A DNA stretch of 64,000 bases from Dyadobacter koreensis. Its GTDB lineage: Bacteria; Bacteroidota; Bacteroidia; Cytophagales; Spirosomataceae. Of this stretch, positions 59,376 to 64,000 are shown piece by piece. Under the pieces are notes generated by a model. The model worked only from the letters and a program-made list of their open reading frames with translations, did no database searches and had not been told where the DNA came from. Within the stretch, counting starts at the first letter, position 1. Each line of letters starts with the position of its first letter. The stretch covers positions 666,544 through 730,543 of the forward strand of contig NZ_FNXY01000005.1 in assembly GCF_900108855.1 (NCBI RefSeq). The letters are read 5' to 3'. Position numbers and translations under genes: made by a program.

Positions 59376-60290
59376 TCAGACCTCACTAATCTGCTTTTGC
59401 AGCACTTCAATCCCTTTTTTAGACTGGCTGTCAAAGTCCTGATAAACGAAACATTCGATCGAAAGCCCTCCTTTGTACTTTATTTTTTTCAATGCGCTGA
59501 GGTACGGCCTGAAATCGTCACCGGCGACGCCGGGTGGTGTGCGGTTTTGTTTTTCGGCAATATGGCAGTGGACAATATGTTTCCCGAATTTAACGATCTG
59601 GTCGGCCGGTTCGTCTTCTTTCAACATGTGATAAATGTCGCAAAGCAGCTGAAAAGACGGACTGTTTACGGCATCGATGATTTCAACACCTTCCGCAAGG
59701 CTATTGATAAAATTGGTTTCCCCGCGGTTCAAAGGTTCAAGTGCAATTGTGACACCATGTTTATCGGCAAGCGGAGCCATTTTTTTACTTAATTCTATAT
59801 GCTGCGCTTTCGCCTTATCACGGTCAAAACCTTCCGGAATTACTCGGGATGCGCCGCTTCCAAAAACAATATATTTGGAACCACATTCTTTCGCACGTTT
59901 CAATGCAAGATCTGTGCGCTGCAATATCGCTTCATGATTAGCATCCGGCCCAAGTGTTTTCAAATCTCCGGGCAAGAGAATTACATAAGACCGGATCGGG
60001 AATTTTTCTTCCTGTAACTGCTGAAGGTTTTTAGCATATTTCAAATCACCGTCTTTTGGAATCAGAAATCCACCCACCGATTCTTCTATATAGGAGCATC
60101 CATAACTTTTCAGCATTTCTGCTTTTTCATAAGATGCATAGACGCCAAGTGGTAATGAAAATTTAGCTCCCGAATTATAAGACGACATAGCTTCCGCCAG
60201 TGTTCCTGCCCCCAGCGTCAGGCCGGCATAAATTCCGGACGATTGCTTCAAAAACTTTCTTCTTGACTGTTGTTCAAATGGCTGATCCAT
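59376..60290 (-). CDS. Exported TIM-barrel protein, sugar phosphate isomerase/epimerase (AP endonuclease 2) family
   Basis: A 304-residue protein. The N-terminus SRRKFLKQSSGIYAGLTLGAG is a twin-arginine signal. The remainder is a xylose isomerase-like TIM barrel with metal-site strands in SYIEESVGGF, GVTIALEPLNRGETNF (Glu), QLLCDIYHML (Asp and His), HIVHCHIAEKQNR (His) and GLSIECFVY (Glu). Related proteins are hydroxypyruvate isomerases or exported sugar epimerases. The substrate is unknown. It has no adjacent carbohydrate genes. The 446-base AT-rich gap upstream separates it from divergent nrdA. Confidence 0.85.
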   Translation of the reverse strand: MDQPFEQQSRRKFLKQSSGIYAGLTLGAGTLAEAMSSYNSGAKFSLPLGVYASYEKAEMLKSYGCSYIEESVGGFLIPKDGDLKYAKNLQQLQEEKFPIRSYVILLPGDLKTLGPDANHEAILQRTDLALKRAKECGSKYIVFGSGASRVIPEGFDRDKAKAQHIELSKKMAPLADKHGVTIALEPLNRGETNFINSLAEGVEIIDAVNSPSFQLLCDIYHMLKEDEPADQIVKFGKHIVHCHIAEKQNRTPPGVAGDDFRPYLSALKKIKYKGGLSIECFVYQDFDSQSKKGIEVLQKQISEV

Positions 60291-60736
60291 ATCTATTTTT
60301 TTGAAAAGTATATGTATTAATAAAAAGGTTGAATCGGATTAATATGAATACAAAAAATATGATTAATTGATAAAAGTTTGCAAATTTTAAAATAACGGGG
60401 AAATTTTTTCCCATGTAAAGTATTGAATATCAGATATTACTATTGTTATTATTTTGTATTTACAAAGCATTTACTAAGAAAAAGTTTACAAATTTTTTAA
60501 TTGAAAATTTAGCAAAATTATTTTTCGTAAACCTGTTTAGGTGTTTTTTTGCTAATTGACTTGTTATAAGAATCTTAACAATTTCATAATTTGTACTATC
60601 CCTGCAAAGCTCTTTTTTACCTTAAATTACCGCTTGCAGATTCGATTAATTTTCAGTTATTTCATGAAAATATTATCCCTCCCTTCATTATCATAAACAA
60701 CTAAAAAACACTTTCACCTCAGAAAAAGAAATTGAC
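60291..60736. other. AT-rich divergent region upstream of nrdA
   Basis: No gene is seen. A near-consensus element lies at TTG (60561-60563) with TAATTTG (60587-60593), one base shorter than TAnnTTTG, and this could be the nrdA promoter with a leader of about 140 bases. I saw no convincing NrdR box pair (a paired ACAnTATAT-like sequence) by eye. Confidence 0.4.
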
Positions 60737-63187
60737 ATGTCCATGTATGTAATAAAGCGTGACGGTCGCCGCGAGTCGGTAAAATTCGACAAAGTGACTG
60801 CCCGTATTGAGAAACTGAGCTACGGCCTCGATAACAATTATATCCAGCCTATAGAGGTAGCTAAAAAGGTTGTTTCCGGTATCTATGACGGTGTAACAAC
60901 CGCTGAACTGGATAACCTTGCTGCCGAAACAGCAGCTTCAATGACTACCAAACATCCGGATTATGCTATTCTTGCTGCCCGGATCGCGATCTCGAATCTT
61001 CATAAAAACACATTGAAGTCGTTCTCGGCAACAATGAAACGTCTTTACACTTATATAGATGCTAAAACCGGTGAAAATGCTTCATTAATTTCAAAAGAGG
61101 TTTATGAAGTTATCCGCCAGCACGCATCGCTGCTCGATTCTACTATTATATATGACAGGGACTATGCCTATGATTATTTTGGTTACAAAACCCTTGAAAA
61201 ATCTTATCTACTTAAAGTAGACGGTAAAATCGTCGAAAGACCCCAACAAATGTTGATGCGTGTTGCTATCGGTATCCATCAGGAAGATGTACAGGCGGCA
61301 ATAGAAACCTATCATTTATTATCTGAAAAGTGGTTTACGCATGCCACTCCAACACTGTTCAACGCAGGAACGCCGAAGCCGCAAATGTCTTCTTGTTTCC
61401 TATTAACAATGAAGGAAGACAGTATTGAAGGGATTTATGATACGTTGAAACAATGCGCGCTTATTTCTCAGTCGGCGGGTGGTATTGGTTTGAGCATACA
61501 TAATGTGCGTGCAACAGGTTCGTATATTAAAGGAACAAATGGAATGTCAAATGGTATCGTTCCAATGCTTCGTGTATTTAATGATACTGCGCGTTATGTT
61601 GATCAGGGCGGTGGAAAGCGTAAAGGTTCTTTTGCAATCTATATGGAACCATGGCACGCCGACGTTTTTGATTTCCTTGATCTGAGAAAAAATCATGGTA
61701 AAGAAGAACAGCGTGCGCGGGATCTTTTTTATGCAATGTGGATTCCTGATTTGTTTATGAAACGCGTGGAAGCAAATGATACCTGGTCATTATTCTGTCC
61801 GCATGAATGTCCGGGATTGGCAGATACGCACAGTGAAGAATTTGAAAAGCTTTATGAGCAGTATGAGCTTGAGGGAAAGGCAAGAAAAACAATAAAAGCG
61901 CAGGATCTCTGGTTTGCCATTCTGGAATCACAGATTGAAACTGGTACACCTTATATGTTGTACAAAGATCACGCAAACTCAAAATCGAACCAGAAAAATT
62001 TAGGTACAATTAAGTCTTCAAACCTTTGTACTGAGATCATGGAGTATACCGCTCCTGATGAAGTTGCGGTTTGTAACCTGGCTTCGATCGCCTTGCCTAA
62101 ATTTGTGGAGATGAAAGCTGACGGATATTACCGTTTTGATCATCAGAAATTATATGAGATCACCAAAGTGATCACACGCAACCTGAACAAAATAATTGAC
62201 CTGAATTACTATCCGGTTCCGGAAGCTGAAAAAAGTAATAAGAGACATCGTCCGATTGGTATAGGTATCCAAGGGCTGGCAGATGCTTTCTGTATGATGC
62301 GCATGCCGTTTGATTCTGATGAAGCGCGTCAGTTAAATAAAGATATCTTCGAGACAATTTATTTCGGAGCAATGGAATCCTCTATGGAACTGGCGAAACT
62401 TCACGGTCCATATGAAACATGGGAAGGCAGTCCGATATCACAGGGGATTTTCCAATTTGATATGTGGGGAGTAAAACCGGAAAGTAATAATTGGAATTGG
62501 GAAAAGCTGCGTAAAGAAGTTGTTCAGAACGGTGTTCGCAATTCATTGTTACTAGCGCCAATGCCAACGGCATCTACAAGCCAGATTTTGGGAAATAATG
62601 AGTGTTTTGAGCCATTTACGTCTAATATATATGTAAGACGCGTTCTGTCGGGAGAATTTGTTGTTGTTAATAAATATCTTTTGAAAGATCTGGTAAGACT
62701 TGGACTTTGGAATGAGGATATGAAAAATAATCTTGTTCGTGCCAGCGGTTCTGTTCAGGCAATTCCAAACATTCCTCAAAACATTAAAGATCTGTATAAA
62801 ACGGCCTGGGAAATTAAGCAGCGCAGTATCCTGGATATGTCTGCTGATAGAGGTGCGTTTATCTGCCAGTCGCAGTCGCTTAATATTTTCCTTGAAGAAC
62901 CGAATTTTGGAAAACTTACTTCGATGCATTTTCATGCATGGAAAAGAGGTTTAAAAACAGGGATGTACTATTTACGTACGCGCGCTGCTTCCGCTCCTGT
63001 TCAGTTCACGTTAGGGAAACAAGCTGAGGCCCAAATTGAGCCAGCTACCGAGGTGGTTGCGGAAAAAGAATTAAATTATGTTCAATACGCAGAAGATCAT
63101 ACCAAACCGGTCACGCCACGTGATAGTCGTGCAGATATGCAATGTTCGCTGGATGATCCGGAAGGATGTGAGGCTTGCGGGTCTTGA
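60737..63187 (+). CDS. nrdA: Ribonucleotide reductase class Ia, alpha subunit
   Basis: An 816-residue large subunit of ribonucleotide reductase. The ATP-cone (about 1-100) begins [18 protein letters not shown] and gives overall allosteric control. [16 protein letters not shown] carries the first redox Cys, [21 protein letters not shown] lies at the effector-binding region, [12 protein letters not shown] carries the radical Cys, and [12 protein letters not shown] carries the second redox Cys. [26 protein letters not shown] is the active-site loop. The C-terminal [14 protein letters not shown] holds the swinging CxxC that thioredoxin reduces. It pairs with NrdB encoded at 32510-33505. A terminator follows. 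Confidence 0.97.
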   Translation: MSMYVIKRDGRRESVKFDKVTARIEKLSYGLDNNYIQPIEVAKKVVSGIYDGVTTAELDNLAAETAASMTTKHPDYAILAARIAISNLHKNTLKSFSATMKRLYTYIDAKTGENASLISKEVYEVIRQHASLLDSTIIYDRDYAYDYFGYKTLEKSYLLKVDGKIVERPQQMLMRVAIGIHQEDVQAAIETYHLLSEKWFTHATPTLFNAGTPKPQMSSCFLLTMKEDSIEGIYDTLKQCALISQSAGGIGLSIHNVRATGSYIKGTNGMSNGIVPMLRVFNDTARYVDQGGGKRKGSFAIYMEPWHADVFDFLDLRKNHGKEEQRARDLFYAMWIPDLFMKRVEANDTWSLFCPHECPGLADTHSEEFEKLYEQYELEGKARKTIKAQDLWFAILESQIETGTPYMLYKDHANSKSNQKNLGTIKSSNLCTEIMEYTAPDEVAVCNLASIALPKFVEMKADGYYRFDHQKLYEITKVITRNLNKIIDLNYYPVPEAEKSNKRHRPIGIGIQGLADAFCMMRMPFDSDEARQLNKDIFETIYFGAMESSMELAKLHGPYETWEGSPISQGIFQFDMWGVKPESNNWNWEKLRKEVVQNGVRNSLLLAPMPTASTSQILGNNECFEPFTSNIYVRRVLSGEFVVVNKYLLKDLVRLGLWNEDMKNNLVRASGSVQAIPNIPQNIKDLYKTAWEIKQRSILDMSADRGAFICQSQSLNIFLEEPNFGKLTSMHFHAWKRGLKTGMYYLRTRAASAPVQFTLGKQAEAQIEPATEVVAEKELNYVQYAEDHTKPVTPRDSRADMQCSLDDPEGCEACGS

Positions 63188-63210
63188 TTTAACAAATTGC
63201 AATATAATGG

Positions 63211-63250
63211 ACGGGCTCTCAGTTTTAATTGAGGGCCCGTTTAATTTTTT
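63211..63250 (+). terminator. Terminator of nrdA
   Basis: ACGGGCTCTCA (63211-63221) pairs with TGAGGGCCCGT (63230-63240) with one T-G pair, followed by TTAATTTTTT. It lies 24 bases after the nrdA stop codon. Confidence 0.85.
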
Positions 63251-63323
63251 GGGCGTTACACCAGATATAAATCACATTTGTACTATTTCAGTTTACGTGA
63301 TTTTTAAAATTGGACATAGGTTT

Positions 63324-63536
63324 ATGAAGACGTATATGACAGTTCTTAGAGCGATACTTATGCTCATATCAATTAGTTCATTAGCTCTTGGAGTGTTGTT
63401 CTCATATCAACACTGGGATGGAAGTGACAATTTGTTATGGATTGGATTGTTGCTTTTCATGATAATGGTTGGAGATCATTATTTCAATAAGAGAGTTCAT
63501 ATTAGGCGTAAAGAGGATTTAAGTGATCGTGATTAA
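63324..63536 (+). CDS. Small hypothetical membrane protein
   Basis: A 70-residue frame starting MKTYMTVLRAILMLISISSL with two hydrophobic helices (about 6-27 and 37-50) and a charged tail ending RRKEDLSDRD. A longer version starting within nrdA (63078) is less plausible because it crosses the terminator. I do not recognise a family. It is downstream of nrdA on the same strand but beyond its terminator. Confidence 0.5.
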   Translation: MKTYMTVLRAILMLISISSLALGVLFSYQHWDGSDNLLWIGLLLFMIMVGDHYFNKRVHIRRKEDLSDRD

Positions 63537-64000
63537 ATCAGTTTGATTTTGCAGGGCTTTAACAACATAAATATTTGATTTGGATGAGCTTGTATTTTGT
63601 AATCCACGTGGTTGCCTTTTCTAGTCAGAATAAATCATATAATTTCCCCGGGGCCCTTAGCGTCTCTTGTAAACAATCCGAGAAACTTACCTGCCGAATT
63701 GAATAAGATTTACTCTTTCGATATATAGGAACAATGGTAGAACCCATCAGATATATGTGTAAACAGATTAGCCAATCTGCAAGCACTTGGTTACACCCAG
63801 CTTCTCTGCGATCATAAAAGAGACCGGATAACCACATTCCCAACCATTCGGGCCACATTTCTATATCCTAACCTAACCCCATAAAAAAAATTCCAAAAAA
63901 AATCTGGGGCAGATTTTCCTCATTTTGAGTGTTTTACAAATTTTTTCAAAAAAACTTTCAAAATACTTTTGGCTTGTACTTGCGCAGTAAAAAAAAAGGC
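63537..64000. promoter_or_regulatory. Non-coding window end with a candidate promoter
   Basis: No supported gene is present. A 77-codon frame on the minus strand (63625-63858) has unremarkable composition and no recognisable motif. The last 110 bases are homopolymer-rich, and TACTTTTG at 63964-63971 is an exact -7 box, identical to the one for rpmE2. The -33 position is occupied by TTTT (63941-63944, spacer 19), which matches 3 of 4. A plus-strand transcript would begin around 63978 and run out of the window. Confidence 0.35.

Noticed and set aside
63625..63858. 77-codon minus-strand frame near the window end
   Set aside because: No recognisable domain, ordinary composition and no associated promoter or terminator.

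Overview
The window looks like a chromosomal segment from a free-living Bacteroidota, probably order Cytophagales and perhaps near Dyadobacter or Spirosoma (genus is an inference; no 16S gene is present). The evidence is three SusC/SusD outer-membrane pairs, promoters of the Bacteroidota type (TTTG, about 20 bases, TAnnTTTG), a LytS/LytTR two-component pair, a Bacteroidota-style GlmU-like nucleotidyltransferase, and REP-like palindromes between genes. No tRNA, rRNA, insertion sequence, prophage or CRISPR array was recognised.

Layout. 1-274: array of REP-like hairpins. 315-3770: promoter, cobalamin riboswitch with an unusual 100-base inserted hairpin, a NiCoT/UreH-like (cobalt) transporter and a BtuB-like receptor, closed by a terminator. 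3794-6391: secreted class II cyclic-nucleotide phosphodiesterase, a DUF72 protein and a cupin. 6499-21945 (all minus strand): a mannan-utilisation locus, with SusC/D pairs on both sides of an operon GH26 mannanase > Na+/sugar symporter > GH130 mannosylglucose phosphorylase > mannobiose/cellobiose 2-epimerase. 22463-31230: housekeeping genes (ilvE, cob(I)alamin adenosyltransferase, membrane protein-queA, tyrS, recX), a GH43-discoidin-FN3 enzyme and a Tat-type phosphoesterase. 31380-39962: three glycosyltransferases (GT9, GT4, GT2), nrdB, a GNAT-corA pair, and an MFS-yigZ pair. 40038-45370: a tiny HigA-N-terminus-like protein and a third, enzyme-less SusC/D pair. 45691-53956: uvrA, the LytTR/LytS pair, and divergently a glycine-rich outer-membrane beta-barrel protein. 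54095-59243: hemC, then glmU-like > holB > rimB-like > rimK, then rpmE2. 59376-64000: a Tat-type TIM-barrel protein, nrdA, a small membrane protein, and a promoter-like sequence at the window edge.

How the genes fit together. Mannan oligosaccharides would enter through SusC/D, be cut to mannobiose by periplasmic GH26, cross the inner membrane by the symporter, be epimerised to mannosylglucose and then phosphorolysed to mannose-1-phosphate plus glucose. Cobalt and cobalamin uptake at the left end, together with the adenosyltransferase at 23.7 kb, indicates B12 acquisition and activation, while the ribonucleotide reductase (nrdA and nrdB, 27 kb apart) is the B12-independent class Ia type. I found no wholly novel multi-gene system. 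The most unusual items are the riboswitch insertion, the palindrome families, the HigA-N-terminus-like orphan and the low-complexity outer-membrane protein facing the LytS/LytTR pair.
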